A stretch of DNA of 64,000 nucleotides from contig NZ_JAHBGE010000008.1 of NCBI RefSeq assembly GCF_018390635.1, forward strand, positions 110,602 to 174,601, in the 5' to 3' direction. Below are positions 27,449-36,717 of this stretch, in pieces. The DNA comes from Ancylobacter lacus (GTDB lineage: Bacteria; Pseudomonadota; Alphaproteobacteria; Rhizobiales; Xanthobacteraceae). How positions within the stretch are numbered: position 1 is the first letter of the stretch; every line of letters begins with the position of its first letter. Below the pieces are notes generated by a model. That model searched no databases, was not told the origin of the DNA, and saw only the letters and a list, made by a program, of their open reading frames with translations. Made by a program: the position numbers and the translations under genes.

Positions 27449-30199
27449 GTGACCACGCCGGACACACGATCTGAAAGCCCCACGGAGGGGCGGCCCAGCG
27501 AATCCCGCCTCGCCGAGGCCGGCTTCGTGGAGCGGACCCTCGCCCTCGCCCTGCGCCGCGCGCAGGGAGCGATTTTCTGGGAGCGGATCTGGCCGGCCAT
27601 CGTCGCGGCGAGCCTTTCCCTGGGGTTTTTCCTCATCCTGTCGTGGGCGGGCCTCTGGCTGGCGCTCCCGGTCTATGGCCGCATCCTCGGCGTGCTGCTC
27701 TGCGGGGCGCTGGTCGGTGTCTCGCTGCTGCCGGCCCTCGCCATTCGCCGGCCGACCCCGGCGGAAGCGCTCAGCCGGCTCGACCGGGCCAGCCGGTTGC
27801 CGCACCGGCCGGCGACGGCGCTGTCGGATCATCTCGCCAGCCGCCCCGACGACCCGGTGTCGCAGGCGCTGTGGCGGGCCCATCTCGCCCGCATGGCCGG
27901 GCAGATCAGCGCGCTGCGTGCCGGCATTCCCTCGCCGCGCCTCGCCGCGCTCGACCCGCGGGCGATCCGGGCGCTGGTGGCGCTGGGGGTGGTGGCGACC
28001 TTCTTCATGGCGCCGGGCGAGCACGCCCGGCGTGTCGTCGCGGCGTTCGACTGGCGGGCGGCGGTGCCGCCCAAGCCCTACCGCATCGACGCCTGGGTCA
28101 ACCCGCCGCCCTACACCGCGCGGCCACCCGTCATGCTGCCCGGGCTGCGCTCGGAGGAGGCGGCCGACGCCACCGGCGCCCGCGCGTCCGACGAGCCGCA
28201 GCTGCGCGCGGCGGCGCTCAACGTTCCGGCGGGCAGCGTGCTGTTCGTGCGCGTCACCGGGATTGACGGCGCGAAGATCGAGCTTGAGGGCGGCCTCGGC
28301 CCCGTCAAGGACGAGGCGAAGGCCGAATCGGCTCCCCCGCCCGCCGCGCCGCCGACCGGCGCCCCCGCCGCCGGCCGGCCCGTCGCCGCCGGCCGGCCCG
28401 TCGCGCAGGAGCAGCGCTTCGTGATCAGCGGCGACGGCGTCGCCCGGCTCACCGGCCCGGATGGCGACAGCGTGTCCTGGCGGTTCTCGGCGCTGCCGGA
28501 CCAGCCGCCGAGCATCACCTTCGCCCGCGACCCGCAGATCGTCGGCCGCACCGGACTTGGCCTCGCTTACCGCGTCGAGGACGATTACGGGGTCGTGGCG
28601 GCGGAGGCCACCTTTGCCCCGCTGCCGCCGCCGCGCCCGCTCCATGCGCTCAGCAACGCGCCGACCCCGGCCGTGGGCACGCCGCTGGTGCCGCCGCCGG
28701 ACTTCGCCCTGCCCCTGCCGGGCCTGCGGGCCAAGAGCGGCACCGGCCAGACCACGCGCGACTTCACCGAAAGCCCCTGGGCCGGGGCCCGGGTCTCGCT
28801 CACCCTCACCGCGCGCGACGAGGCGGGCAACACCGCGACGACCGACCCGCGAATCATCGTGCTGCCGGAGCGGGCCTTCTCCAATCCGCTGGCGCGGGCG
28901 CTGATCGAGCAGCGCCGCGACCTCGCGCTGGACACCGCCGCGCGGGAGCGGGTGCAGGTCGCGCTCGCCGCGCTCTCACTCGCTCCCGAGCGCTTCACCC
29001 CCAATCCGGCGCAGTACATGGGCCTGCGGACGGCCTATTTCCGCCTCGCCAATGCGCGCAGCGACGACGATCTGCGCGGGGTGGTGGATTATCTCTGGGA
29101 CGTTGCCACCCGCATCGAGGATGGCGACATGTCCGATGTCGAGCGCCAGCTCCGGGCGGCGCAGGACGCGCTGCAGAAGGCGCTGGAACAGGGCGCCGGC
29201 GAGGACGAAATCAAGAAGCTGACGCAGGACCTGCGCCAGGCCATGGACAAGTTCCTCAAGGCCCTCGCCGAGCAGGCCCAGCGCAACGGCGACACCGCCA
29301 GCCAGGCGCAGGACCCCAACGCCCGCACCGTGCGCCCGCAGGACCTGCAGAAGATGCTGGACCGCATCGAGGATATGGCGAAGAACGGCGCCCGTGACGC
29401 CGCCCGGCAGATGCTGAGCGAACTGCAGAACATGCTCAACAATCTGCAGGCCGGCCGTCAGCAGCAGCGCCGCCAGGGCCAGAGCCAGATGTCGCAGGCC
29501 ATGGACCAGCTCGGCGACATGATCCGCCAGCAGCAGAAGCTGCGCGACCGCACCTTCAAGCAGGGCAATGAGCGCGGCGAGAACCAGGACCAGGCCTATG
29601 ACCAGTTGAAGCAGGGCCAGCAGCAGCTTCGCGACAAGCTGCGCGAGCTGCAGCAGAAGATGCAGCAGGCCATGCGCGGGCGCGGCCAGCCGCAGGAAGG
29701 CGAGCAGGGTCAGCAGGGCGAACAGGGCCAGCGCGGCTCCGGCCAGCAGGGGCAGCAGGGCGAAGGCCAGCAGGGCCAGGGTCAGCAGGGCCGCGGTTCC
29801 TCCGGGCAGGGCGGCGACCCCCTCGCCCAGGCCGAGCAGGCGATGCGCGAGGCCGAGGGCTCGCTCGGCGAGGGCGACGGCGCCGCCGCCGCCGATGCCC
29901 AGAGCGAGGCGCTCCAGGCCCTGCGCAAGGGCGCCCAGCAGCTAGCGGAAGCCATGCAGCAGCAGGGCCCCGGCGAAGGCCAGGGCCAGCCGTCCGGCGA
30001 GACGGCGGAGCGCAACGACCCGCTCGGCCGCCCGATGCGCTCGCGCGACTATGGCGACGACGTCACCGTGAAGGTGCCGGACGAGATGGACATGCAGCGC
30101 GCCCGCCGGGTGCTGGAGGAGCTCCGTCGCCGCTTCGGCGAGAGCTTCCGCCCGCAGCTCGAGCTGGATTATCTGGATCGGCTGCTGCGCGACTACTGA
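27449..30199 (+). CDS. DUF4175/TIGR02302 envelope protein with a Gln/Gly-rich C-terminal region
   Basis: A 916-residue protein recognised as the alphaproteobacterial TIGR02302/DUF4175 family of unknown function. It has two close membrane segments near the N-terminus (IVAASLSLGFFLILSWAGLWLALPVYG and beyond), a third near residue 180, and an extracytoplasmic region rich in proline. A helical Gln-rich part carries heavily repeated GQQGQ/QGE motifs (about 670-860), and a conserved C-terminal helix (RRVLEELRRRFGES) closes the protein. The GTG at 27449 has CCGGAGG ten bases upstream; a TTG nine codons earlier is an alternative. It is followed by a GC-rich hairpin. Confidence 0.85.
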   Translation: MTTPDTRSESPTEGRPSESRLAEAGFVERTLALALRRAQGAIFWERIWPAIVAASLSLGFFLILSWAGLWLALPVYGRILGVLLCGALVGVSLLPALAIRRPTPAEALSRLDRASRLPHRPATALSDHLASRPDDPVSQALWRAHLARMAGQISALRAGIPSPRLAALDPRAIRALVALGVVATFFMAPGEHARRVVAAFDWRAAVPPKPYRIDAWVNPPPYTARPPVMLPGLRSEEAADATGARASDEPQLRAAALNVPAGSVLFVRVTGIDGAKIELEGGLGPVKDEAKAESAPPPAAPPTGAPAAGRPVAAGRPVAQEQRFVISGDGVARLTGPDGDSVSWRFSALPDQPPSITFARDPQIVGRTGLGLAYRVEDDYGVVAAEATFAPLPPPRPLHALSNAPTPAVGTPLVPPPDFALPLPGLRAKSGTGQTTRDFTESPWAGARVSLTLTARDEAGNTATTDPRIIVLPERAFSNPLARALIEQRRDLALDTAARERVQVALAALSLAPERFTPNPAQYMGLRTAYFRLANARSDDDLRGVVDYLWDVATRIEDGDMSDVERQLRAAQDALQKALEQGAGEDEIKKLTQDLRQAMDKFLKALAEQAQRNGDTASQAQDPNARTVRPQDLQKMLDRIEDMAKNGARDAARQMLSELQNMLNNLQAGRQQQRRQGQSQMSQAMDQLGDMIRQQQKLRDRTFKQGNERGENQDQAYDQLKQGQQQLRDKLRELQQKMQQAMRGRGQPQEGEQGQQGEQGQRGSGQQGQQGEGQQGQGQQGRGSSGQGGDPLAQAEQAMREAEGSLGEGDGAAAADAQSEALQALRKGAQQLAEAMQQQGPGEGQGQPSGETAERNDPLGRPMRSRDYGDDVTVKVPDEMDMQRARRVLEELRRRFGESFRPQLELDYLDRLLRDY

Positions 30200-30202
30200 G
30201 GC

Positions 30203-30222
30203 GCCGGGCCGCAAGGCCCGGC
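30203..30222. terminator. GC-rich hairpin between convergent genes
   Basis: GCCGGGCC-GCAA-GGCCCGGC, an 8-bp perfect stem three bases after the DUF4175 stop. No T-tract follows, so termination may need Rho or be weak. The rest of the 154-base gap to the hpt stop shows no other feature. Confidence 0.45.
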
Positions 30223-30353
30223 CCCTCAAGCGCCGGGCCCGGTCCGCCGGTCGTTGTGGCGGCGGTGGACCGGCAGACCCTCGTGCCCGTGGCACGGTGG
30301 CGCCGATCGGCGATTCGCCGCAGACCGCCCGCCGCGCCGCGTTGCCGCGCCGC

Positions 30354-30899
30354 TCAATCCTCGGGGATGTAGCCGATGAAGGGCAACTGCCGGTAGGCGT
30401 GGGCGACGTCCATGCCGTAGCCGACGACGAAGTAATCCGGGCAGTCGAAGCCGACGAAGTCGGCGTGGATCTGCACCGCCCGCTTGTGCGGCTTCTCCAG
30501 CAGCACGCAGACCAGCACCCGCCGGGCGCCGCGGGCCGCCAGCAGGTCCTTGGCGAAGGCGAGCGTGCGGCCCGATTCGAGAATGTCGTCGATCAGCAGC
30601 ACGTCGCGGCCGCGCACCTCGGTCTCGACGTCCCGCAACACCGTCACCTGGCCGGAGGACACGGTTGCCTTGCGGTAGCTCGACAGCGTGATGAACTCCA
30701 CTTCGGGCGCGAGGCCGGCGCCGTGCATCGCCCGGATGAGATCGGCGGCGAAGACGAAGCTGCCTTTCAGCACGGCGATGACCACGAGCTTCTCCGGCCG
30801 GGCGGCGACGATCTCCTGCGCCAGCTCGCGATTGCGCTCGGCGATCCGCTCCGCATCGAACAGCACTTCCACATGCCGTGTCCGTTCGGTGTCGCTCAT
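30354..30899 (-). CDS. hpt: Hypoxanthine phosphoribosyltransferase
   Basis: A 181-residue purine-salvage enzyme. The PRPP-binding motif VLLIDDILESGRTL is intact, with the pyrophosphate loop VIAVLKGSFVFAADL and the base-contact VGYGMD near the end. It converts hypoxanthine or guanine with PRPP to IMP or GMP. The ATG at 30899 has AAGAGGACCCG upstream; an in-frame ATG 18 codons earlier lacks such a site. It is divergent from ftsE across 181 bases. Confidence 0.95.
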   Translation of the reverse strand: MSDTERTRHVEVLFDAERIAERNRELAQEIVAARPEKLVVIAVLKGSFVFAADLIRAMHGAGLAPEVEFITLSSYRKATVSSGQVTVLRDVETEVRGRDVLLIDDILESGRTLAFAKDLLAARGARRVLVCVLLEKPHKRAVQIHADFVGFDCPDYFVVGYGMDVAHAYRQLPFIGYIPED

Positions 30900-31080
30900 C
30901 GGGTCCTCTTGTCTGGTGCGGTCTGCAGGTGCCGTGGGGCGTTTCGGCGACACATTGCCGGGCGCGCCCGGCCGCGTCCAGCCGCGGTGCGGATCGCCCG
31001 CGATTTTGCCGCATCGCCCCCGCAGTGTGTTAGAGGTCGGCGGGCGAAATCAGCGTTCGGGCGGGCAAGGGAAGGCGTCT

Positions 31081-31740
31081 TTGGTCCGGTTTGAAAATGT
31101 TGGCCTGCGCTATGGCATGGGGCCGGAGGTGCTGAGGGATGTCACCTTCGGCATTCCCCGGCATTCCTTCCAGTTCCTGACCGGGCCTTCGGGTGCGGGC
31201 AAGACCACGCTGCTGCGCCTGTTGTTCCTGTCGCTGCGCCCCACCCGCGGCCTCATCACCATGTTCGGCCGCGACGTATCCACCATCGGTCCCGACGAGG
31301 TGGCGGCGCTGCGCCGGCGCATCGGCATCGTGTTCCAGGATTTCCGCCTTCTGGACCACATGACGACCTATGAGAACGTCGCCCTGCCGCTGCGGGTGCA
31401 GGGGCTGGAGGAGGCGAGCTACGCCGCCGAGGTGCGGGAGCTGCTGCACTGGGTGGGGCTCGGCGAGCACATGCACGTGCTGCCGCCGGTGCTCTCCGGC
31501 GGGGAGAAGCAGCGCGCGGCGATCGCCCGGGCGCTCATCAGCCGGCCGGAAATCCTGCTCGCGGACGAGCCGACCGGCAATGTCGATCCCCGGCTCGCCC
31601 GGCGCCTGCTGCGCCTGTTCGTCGAGCTGCACAAGACCGGAACCTCCGTGCTGATCGCCACCCATGACATCGCCCTGATGGACCAGTTCGACGCCCGCCG
31701 TCTGGTGATCCAGGACGGCCGGCTGCGTGTCTATGAGTGA
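31081..31740 (+). CDS. ftsE: Cell division ATP-binding protein FtsE
   Basis: A 219-residue ABC ATPase that with FtsX transmits septal signals to peptidoglycan hydrolases. Walker A (GPSGAGKTTLLRL), the signature LSGGEKQRAAIARAL and Walker B (EILLADEPTGNVD) are all canonical, and the switch His is in IATHD. The TTG at 31081 is preceded by GGGAAGG and begins exactly at the family N-terminus (VRFENVGLRYG); no in-frame ATG fits. The N-terminal EnvC-type protein at the start of the window is the classic FtsEX partner. Confidence 0.94.
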   Translation: MVRFENVGLRYGMGPEVLRDVTFGIPRHSFQFLTGPSGAGKTTLLRLLFLSLRPTRGLITMFGRDVSTIGPDEVAALRRRIGIVFQDFRLLDHMTTYENVALPLRVQGLEEASYAAEVRELLHWVGLGEHMHVLPPVLSGGEKQRAAIARALISRPEILLADEPTGNVDPRLARRLLRLFVELHKTGTSVLIATHDIALMDQFDARRLVIQDGRLRVYE

Positions 31741-31750
31741 GGGGCGCACC

Positions 31751-32740
31751 ATGGCGAACGCCACCCACGCCGCGGAGGAGGACGCCGTCCACCTCGCCGT
31801 GCTCGACGAGGCCGAGGCCCGCGAGGAGCGGGTGCGGCGTCGCAAGCCGCGCGACCCGATCGTGCCCGGCGCCACCATCGCCGGCAGCGCGCTGGTGGCG
31901 GTGGTCGCGATCATGACCTTTCTCGCCGCCTTCACCATCGGCTCGGTCGCCTCGGTGCGGGGCATGATGGTGGAGTGGACCGCCGACATCGCCCGCGAGA
32001 CCACGATCCAGATCCGCCCGGCGGACGGGCTGGACATGGAAGCCGCGCTCGCGAAATCCGTGGAGGTGGCGCAGGCGACCGCCGGGGTGAGCGCCGCCCG
32101 TACCATGCAGCCGGCGGAGACGGCGGCGCTGCTGGAGCCATGGCTCGGCGCCGGGCTGGATGTCGCCAGCCTGCCGCTGCCGCGCATGGTGGTGGTGTCG
32201 CTCGGCCCGGACGCGACCCCCGAAACGGTGGCGAAGCTGCGCAGCGAGCTGGCCGAGCAGGTGCCCTCCGCCAGCCTGGACGACCACCGCCAATGGACCG
32301 AACGGCTTTCCGGCACCGCCCGTACGGTGATGGTCATCGGGCTCGCCGTGTTGGCGCTGGTCTCGGCGGCGACCATTCTCTCGGTGGTCTTCGCCACCCG
32401 GGCCGCCGTTGCGGCGGCGCGCTCCATCGTGGAGGTGCTGCATTTCGTCGGCGCCCATGACAGCTTCATCGCCGCCGAATTCCAGCAGCATTTCCTTCAT
32501 GTCGGGCTGAAGGGCGGCGCCATCGGCGGCGGCGCGGCGATGGGCACCTTCTTCCTGTTCTCCACCCTGCCGAAATGGATGGATGGCGGCGCCGCCCGCG
32601 CCACCGACACGCTGGTGGGCAGCGTCTCGCTCGACCTCTATGGCTATGGGGGTATTCTCGGTGCCGTGGTGCTGGTGGCTCTCGTCACGTCGGTGACGTC
32701 GCGGGTCACGGTCTACCGCACGCTGCGTCGCATAAGCTAG
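31751..32740 (+). CDS. ftsX: Cell division permease FtsX
   Basis: A 329-residue inner-membrane protein with the FtsX topology. It has a cytoplasmic N-terminus, TM1 (IAGSALVAVVAIMTFLAAFTIG), a periplasmic domain of about 120 residues that would contact an EnvC-like activator, and three C-terminal membrane segments (including VMVIGLAVLALVSAATILSVVF and GGILGAVVLVALVTSV). The ATG at 31751 has GTGAGGGG upstream. An ATG at 31733 overlapping the ftsE stop is an alternative that adds six residues. Confidence 0.92.
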   Translation: MANATHAAEEDAVHLAVLDEAEAREERVRRRKPRDPIVPGATIAGSALVAVVAIMTFLAAFTIGSVASVRGMMVEWTADIARETTIQIRPADGLDMEAALAKSVEVAQATAGVSAARTMQPAETAALLEPWLGAGLDVASLPLPRMVVVSLGPDATPETVAKLRSELAEQVPSASLDDHRQWTERLSGTARTVMVIGLAVLALVSAATILSVVFATRAAVAAARSIVEVLHFVGAHDSFIAAEFQQHFLHVGLKGGAIGGGAAMGTFFLFSTLPKWMDGGAARATDTLVGSVSLDLYGYGGILGAVVLVALVTSVTSRVTVYRTLRRIS

Positions 32741-32763
32741 GCCGCCGGATCGTGTTGCCGTCC

Positions 32764-33432
32764 ATGTCTCCCGCCCCGGTGGACCCGGGCGTCTCCCGTT
32801 CCCGCCGCGGTCGCGGCCGGCGCGTGGCGTTGCTGCTGCTGGCGGTGGCTGGCCTTGCCGGGCTGTTGCTCGCGGCGGGGTTCCTGATGTTCGCCGCGCG
32901 CATCCAGACGCGGGAAGCCACGCTCGACCGCGACGCCGACGGCATCGTGGTGCTGACCGGCGGCTCCGACCGGCTGGTGGACGCGACCAACCTGCTCGCC
33001 GAGGGGCGCGGCAAGCGGCTCCTCATCACCGGCGTGCACCCCGAGACCACCCTGCCCGAGATCGCCCGGCAGATGCCGGCGCCGGAGACGGCGCTGGAGT
33101 GCTGCGTGGACATGGGCCGCTCGGCGCTGAACACGCGGGGCAACGCCATCGAGACCGCGCAGTGGGCGCGGGCGCAGGGCTTCCACTCGCTGATCGTGGT
33201 GACCTCGACCTGGCATATGCCGCGCGCGCTGGTGGAGCTGCGCCGCGCCGCGCCGGACCTGCAGTTCATCCCCTTCTCGGTCGTCTCGCCCACGCTGCGG
33301 GCCGAGCCATGGTGGCGCAACGCCGCGACCATCCGGCTCATGGCGGTGGAATATCTGAAATATCTCGCCGCCTATGCCCAGATCCGGCCGTGGCCGGCCA
33401 CGACGGAGGAAGTCAAGGCTTCGGCGCAGTAA
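32764..33432 (+). CDS. YdcF/SanA-like DUF218 family membrane protein
   Basis: A 222-residue protein with one N-terminal membrane anchor (VALLLLAVAGLAGLLLAAGFLMF) and a DUF218 domain. Family markers are GIVVLTGGSDR, GRGKRLLITG, NTRGNAIETAQWA and VTSTWHMPRA. E. coli relatives (YdcF, SanA, ElyC) act in envelope biology, but the biochemical activity is unresolved. It follows ftsX by 23 bases and is probably in the ftsEX operon. A GTG at 32752 is an alternative start. Confidence 0.88.
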   Translation: MSPAPVDPGVSRSRRGRGRRVALLLLAVAGLAGLLLAAGFLMFAARIQTREATLDRDADGIVVLTGGSDRLVDATNLLAEGRGKRLLITGVHPETTLPEIARQMPAPETALECCVDMGRSALNTRGNAIETAQWARAQGFHSLIVVTSTWHMPRALVELRRAAPDLQFIPFSVVSPTLRAEPWWRNAATIRLMAVEYLKYLAAYAQIRPWPATTEEVKASAQ

Positions 33433-33489
33433 GCCGGCGGATTCACGGGAACATTACCTACGGCGCGGGATTCAACCTGCACGGGCGAA

Positions 33490-33522
33490 TTGACGCCATT
33501 CCACAATGTTCTAGATTTGTTC
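33490..33522 (+). promoter_or_regulatory. LexA (SOS) box overlapping a promoter
   Basis: GTTC (33508-33511), seven bases, GTTC (33519-33522) is an exact alphaproteobacterial LexA box. A -35-like TTGACG (33490-33495) and a -10-like TAGATT (33512-33517), spaced 16 bases apart, overlap it, with the -10 lying inside the box spacer. Transcription would start about at 33524, next to the ATG at 33525. Binding and start site are inferred from the motifs. Confidence 0.75.
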
Positions 33523-33524
33523 CC

Positions 33525-33842
33525 ATGATGATGCTCACCGATTCGCTTCTGGATGACGGGCCTCTCGCTGCCGCCGCGGATATGGCGCTGGCGCGGCGGT
33601 TCCGTCTGTGGCGGGGCCCGGACGGTCGTCGCCAGGTTTACACGGTCTATGCCGCTGCCGAGGCGCCGGACTACGCCGGTGCGGTGGCGCTCGCGGTGCG
33701 GCGGGAGGAGGGGCGCTGCGTCGTCACCTGGGTCGGCCCCGCCGGGACGCGGGCCCGGGCAGCGGCCGCGGCCTCCGGCGCGCAGGAAATTCACCTGCGG
33801 CTCCTGCCGGACGCCGAGAGCGGGCCGCTCGCGCCGCAGTGA
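33525..33842 (+). CDS. Small protein of unknown function under an SOS box
   Basis: A 105-residue protein with no family I can name. It has an acidic start (MLTDSLLDDGPL), a basic core (ALARRFRLWRGPDGRR), beta-strand-like segments (QVYTVYAA, VTWVG) and no signal or membrane segment. The ATG at 33525 is three bases after an exact LexA box and there is no ribosome site before it. The transcript predicted from the overlapping promoter would be leaderless or nearly so; downstream in-frame ATGs at 33528 and 33531 are also possible. It lies after the ftsX/ydcF genes and converges on chaC. By position it could be a damage-induced regulator (for example of division), but no function is shown. Confidence 0.65.
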   Translation: MMMLTDSLLDDGPLAAAADMALARRFRLWRGPDGRRQVYTVYAAAEAPDYAGAVALAVRREEGRCVVTWVGPAGTRARAAAAASGAQEIHLRLLPDAESGPLAPQ

Positions 33843-33851
33843 GCCACGGCT

Positions 33852-34400
33852 TCAGAGCCGCTCCGAGAGCCATTCCAGTTCGGGGTCGCGAATGCCGAGC
33901 TCGGCCAGATGGTCCCGGGTGGCGCGGACATAGTCGCGGTTCGGTCCGCCGACGCCGTGGCCCTGGCGGATGATCTCCAGCCGCCGCTGCGGGGTGAGGC
34001 CGCCGGCATACTGGACATGGCGGCGGTCGACCAGAAAGGCCACGGCCGCCACCTGGCGCGCGCTGCCGTCCTTCAGCCACACCCGCCGCACCGCCTCGCG
34101 GTAGATGTTCGTCACCTGCTCGCGCTCGCGCAGATAAGCCAGCACGGCCGGCGCCTCCTCCGGCACGACGCGGAAGGCGATGCCGATGCAGGCACCGCCC
34201 CGGTCGAGCCCGAGCACCAGTCCCGGCTGTTCCGGCGTGCCGCGCCAATGCACCGAGAGCACGCAGAGCGAGCGATGGGCGCCGATCAGCTTGGCCGGGC
34301 AGCGTTCGACATGGGCAAAGCCCGGATTCCACATCAGCGAGCCATAGCCGAACACCCACAGATCCTGCGGGGCGTCGGGAGAAGCGGAGGATGCGGTCAT
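33852..34400 (-). CDS. ChaC-type gamma-glutamylcyclotransferase
   Basis: A 182-residue enzyme that releases 5-oxoproline from gamma-glutamyl peptides, probably glutathione. The phosphate-loop-like VFGYGSLMWNPGF is at the start, and REREQVTNIYREAV carries the catalytic Glu of the ChaC fold. QYAGGLTPQRRLEIIRQG and GPNRDYVRAT are further family markers. The ATG at 34400 is preferred over an in-frame start 30 codons upstream that is Arg-rich and unlike the family. It converges on the SOS-box gene, with nine bases between stops. Confidence 0.92.
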   Translation of the reverse strand: MTASSASPDAPQDLWVFGYGSLMWNPGFAHVERCPAKLIGAHRSLCVLSVHWRGTPEQPGLVLGLDRGGACIGIAFRVVPEEAPAVLAYLREREQVTNIYREAVRRVWLKDGSARQVAAVAFLVDRRHVQYAGGLTPQRRLEIIRQGHGVGGPNRDYVRATRDHLAELGIRDPELEWLSERL

Positions 34401-34674
34401 CGGACGGCGGCTCGGCTGGTGGAGACGGTGGGATGGTTCGGCGCATTTCGGCCGCCGGCAAGCTGTGAATCGGAACCGCGGCCGGTGCAAGGGGCGGGGT
34501 GAAATCGGCTTCCGGCGCCGGCCGGCCCGACCATCCCGGCGGGGGCCTTCCTGTGGTCCACCCCGCCCGGCTACACCGAAAGACGCTATAGCGGGTCTCT
34601 GCCATGAAGCCGCGCCGATTCGGCCCTAGCCTTTCCGCAGCTTCCGCCTCCTCGCTTCGCTCTGAAGGCCGCCC

Positions 34675-35739
34675 ATGACCGACACCGCCTCGCTGCCGCC
34701 CCGCCGTCCGCTCTGGCTGGTCATCCTGCCGGTCGGGCTGGTGCTGATCGCCGCTGCCGGGTGGACCGCGCTGTGGTTCTACGCGGCGGCGCGCGCGCAG
34801 ACCGAGATCGAGGCCTGGATCGCCGCCGAGGCCGGGCAAGGCCGGCAGTGGAGCTGCGCCGAGCGCCGCTTCGCCGGCTTTCCCTTCCGTTTCGAGCTGA
34901 TCTGCACCGAGCCGAAGCTGGTCTTCTCCGTGCCGGCCAGTGCCGCGGCCGGCGCCGCCGCCGGCACGAGCTGGACCGCGACGGCGCGCCGCGCGCACGC
35001 GGTGGCGCAGATCTGGGACCCGCAGCACGTCATCGCCGAATTCGAATCGCCCTCCAGCCTGGTGGAGGCCACCAGCGGGCGCCGGCTGGACGCCACCTGG
35101 TCGCTGCTGCAGACCAGCGCCGTCGGGGCGAAGGGGCGGCTGGAGCGCGTTTCGATCGCCGCCAACGACTACGCCCTCGGCGAATCCGGCTCGGCGCTGT
35201 TCGCGGCCCGGCATTTCGAGCTGCATGTGCGCCACCACCCGGGGGACGACGGGCCGACGCTGGACATCGCCGCCGGCATGGACGGCGGCACCGGGCCGGC
35301 GAGCGTTGCCGACAAGCACCCGCCGGTGGACGGCGAGCTTCAGGCCACCATCACCGCCGTGCCGGAGTTCCGCTCCATGCCGCCCGCCGAGCGGCTGCGG
35401 CTCTGGCAGCAGGCCGGCGGCCGTCTGAAGCTGGTGCTGGCGCGGCTCACCGCCGGCGACAGCGTGCTGATGTCGAGCGGTGAGGTCGGGCTCGATGACC
35501 GTGGTCGACCCAACGGTCAGGCGCAGCTGACCATCGCCGGTTCCGACAAGCTGTTGAGCGCGCTCTCGACCTCCGGCCTTCTGCCCCCGGTTGTGGCCGG
35601 GCTGGCGCCGATGCTGCTGTCGGCGGGCCAGCCGGTCGAGGTCGACGGCCGCAAGGGCTCGAGCTTCCCGTTCACCTTCCGGGACGGGAAGGTGTCGATG
35701 GGCTTCATTCCGCTGGGCAAGATCGGCTCGCTCTACTGA
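34675..35739 (+). CDS. DUF2125 domain membrane-anchored protein
   Basis: A 354-residue protein with an N-terminal membrane anchor (LWLVILPVGLVLIAAAGWTALWFY) and a large extracytoplasmic beta-rich region. The motif FAGFPFRFELIC near residue 65 identifies DUF2125, a family of unknown function common in Hyphomicrobiales. The C-terminus (DGKVSMGFIPLGKIG) is also typical. It is preceded by a 274-base gap in which I see nothing beyond a probable promoter, and converges on tyrA. Confidence 0.88.
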   Translation: MTDTASLPPRRPLWLVILPVGLVLIAAAGWTALWFYAAARAQTEIEAWIAAEAGQGRQWSCAERRFAGFPFRFELICTEPKLVFSVPASAAAGAAAGTSWTATARRAHAVAQIWDPQHVIAEFESPSSLVEATSGRRLDATWSLLQTSAVGAKGRLERVSIAANDYALGESGSALFAARHFELHVRHHPGDDGPTLDIAAGMDGGTGPASVADKHPPVDGELQATITAVPEFRSMPPAERLRLWQQAGGRLKLVLARLTAGDSVLMSSGEVGLDDRGRPNGQAQLTIAGSDKLLSALSTSGLLPPVVAGLAPMLLSAGQPVEVDGRKGSSFPFTFRDGKVSMGFIPLGKIGSLY

Positions 35740-35781
35740 GCCGGCAGCGGCTGCCGCCGGCCGTGGCGGCCGGCGGTTCGC

Positions 35782-36717
35782 TCAGTCGTGGGCGCGGCCG
35801 AAATCCGGCGCGGCCGTCTCCTGGCCCTGCTCGATGATGGAGCGGCGGATCGCCCGGGTGCGGGTGAACAGGTCGAACAGCGCATCGCCCTGCTCCCAAC
35901 GGATCGCCCGCTGCAGCGCGATCAGGTCCTCGGTGAAGCGGCCCAGCACCTCGATCACCGCCTCGCGGTTGTTGAGGAAGATATCCCGCCACATAGTTGG
36001 ATCGGAGGCAGCGATGCGGGTGAAGTCGCGGAAGCCGCCGGCGGAGTACTTGATCACCTCCGACTGCGTCACCGTCTCGAGATCGGCCGCCGTGCCGACG
36101 ATGTTGTAGGCGATGAGGTGCGGCACATGGCTGGTGATGGCCAGCACGAGGTCGTGCCGCTCGGCCGTCATCACCTCCACATTGGCGCCCAGCGCCGCCC
36201 AGAAATCCTCCAGCCGCTCCAGTGCCGCCGGGTTCACCCCCTCGGGCGGGGTGAGAATGCACCAGCGGTTCTTGAACAGCGTGGCGAAGCCGGCATCCGG
36301 GCCGGAATATTCCGTGCCCGCCACCGGGTGGGCGGGAATGATGTGGGCATGGCCGGGAATATGGGCCGCGAGTGCCCGGGCGACGGAGGCCTTGACCGAG
36401 CCGACATCGGACACGATGGCATCCGCCGCCACCGCAGGGCCGATCTGTTCGGCCGCCGCGCCCATCGCGCCAACCGGCACGCAGAGCACGATGAGGTCGG
36501 CGCCCGCCACGGCTTCGGTCGGCGAGGCGGCGACGCGGTCGGCGAGGCCGAGCGCCTCGGCCCGGGTCCGCACCTCGGGCGCGCGGTCATAGGCCACCAC
36601 CTCCTCGGCGAGGCGCCGCCCCAGGGCGGCGCGCAGGATCGAGGAACCGATCAGTCCGATGCCGATAACCGTCAGCCGGGCGAACAGCGGCTTCGGCAGC
36701 GGCGGGTCAAGCACCAT
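35782..36717 (-). CDS. tyrA: Prephenate/arogenate dehydrogenase
   Basis: A 311-residue enzyme of tyrosine synthesis. The NAD(P)-binding motif [15 protein letters not shown] is at the N-terminus, DVGSVKASV and [13 protein letters not shown] (the substrate-binding His/Ser region) follow, and a helical dimerisation half closes it. The ATG at 36717 lies inside the 3' end of hisC, an overlap of eleven bases that shows translational coupling. Whether it uses prephenate or arogenate cannot be read from sequence. Confidence 0.93.
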   Translation of the reverse strand: MVLDPPLPKPLFARLTVIGIGLIGSSILRAALGRRLAEEVVAYDRAPEVRTRAEALGLADRVAASPTEAVAGADLIVLCVPVGAMGAAAEQIGPAVAADAIVSDVGSVKASVARALAAHIPGHAHIIPAHPVAGTEYSGPDAGFATLFKNRWCILTPPEGVNPAALERLEDFWAALGANVEVMTAERHDLVLAITSHVPHLIAYNIVGTAADLETVTQSEVIKYSAGGFRDFTRIAASDPTMWRDIFLNNREAVIEVLGRFTEDLIALQRAIRWEQGDALFDLFTRTRAIRRSIIEQGQETAAPDFGRAHD

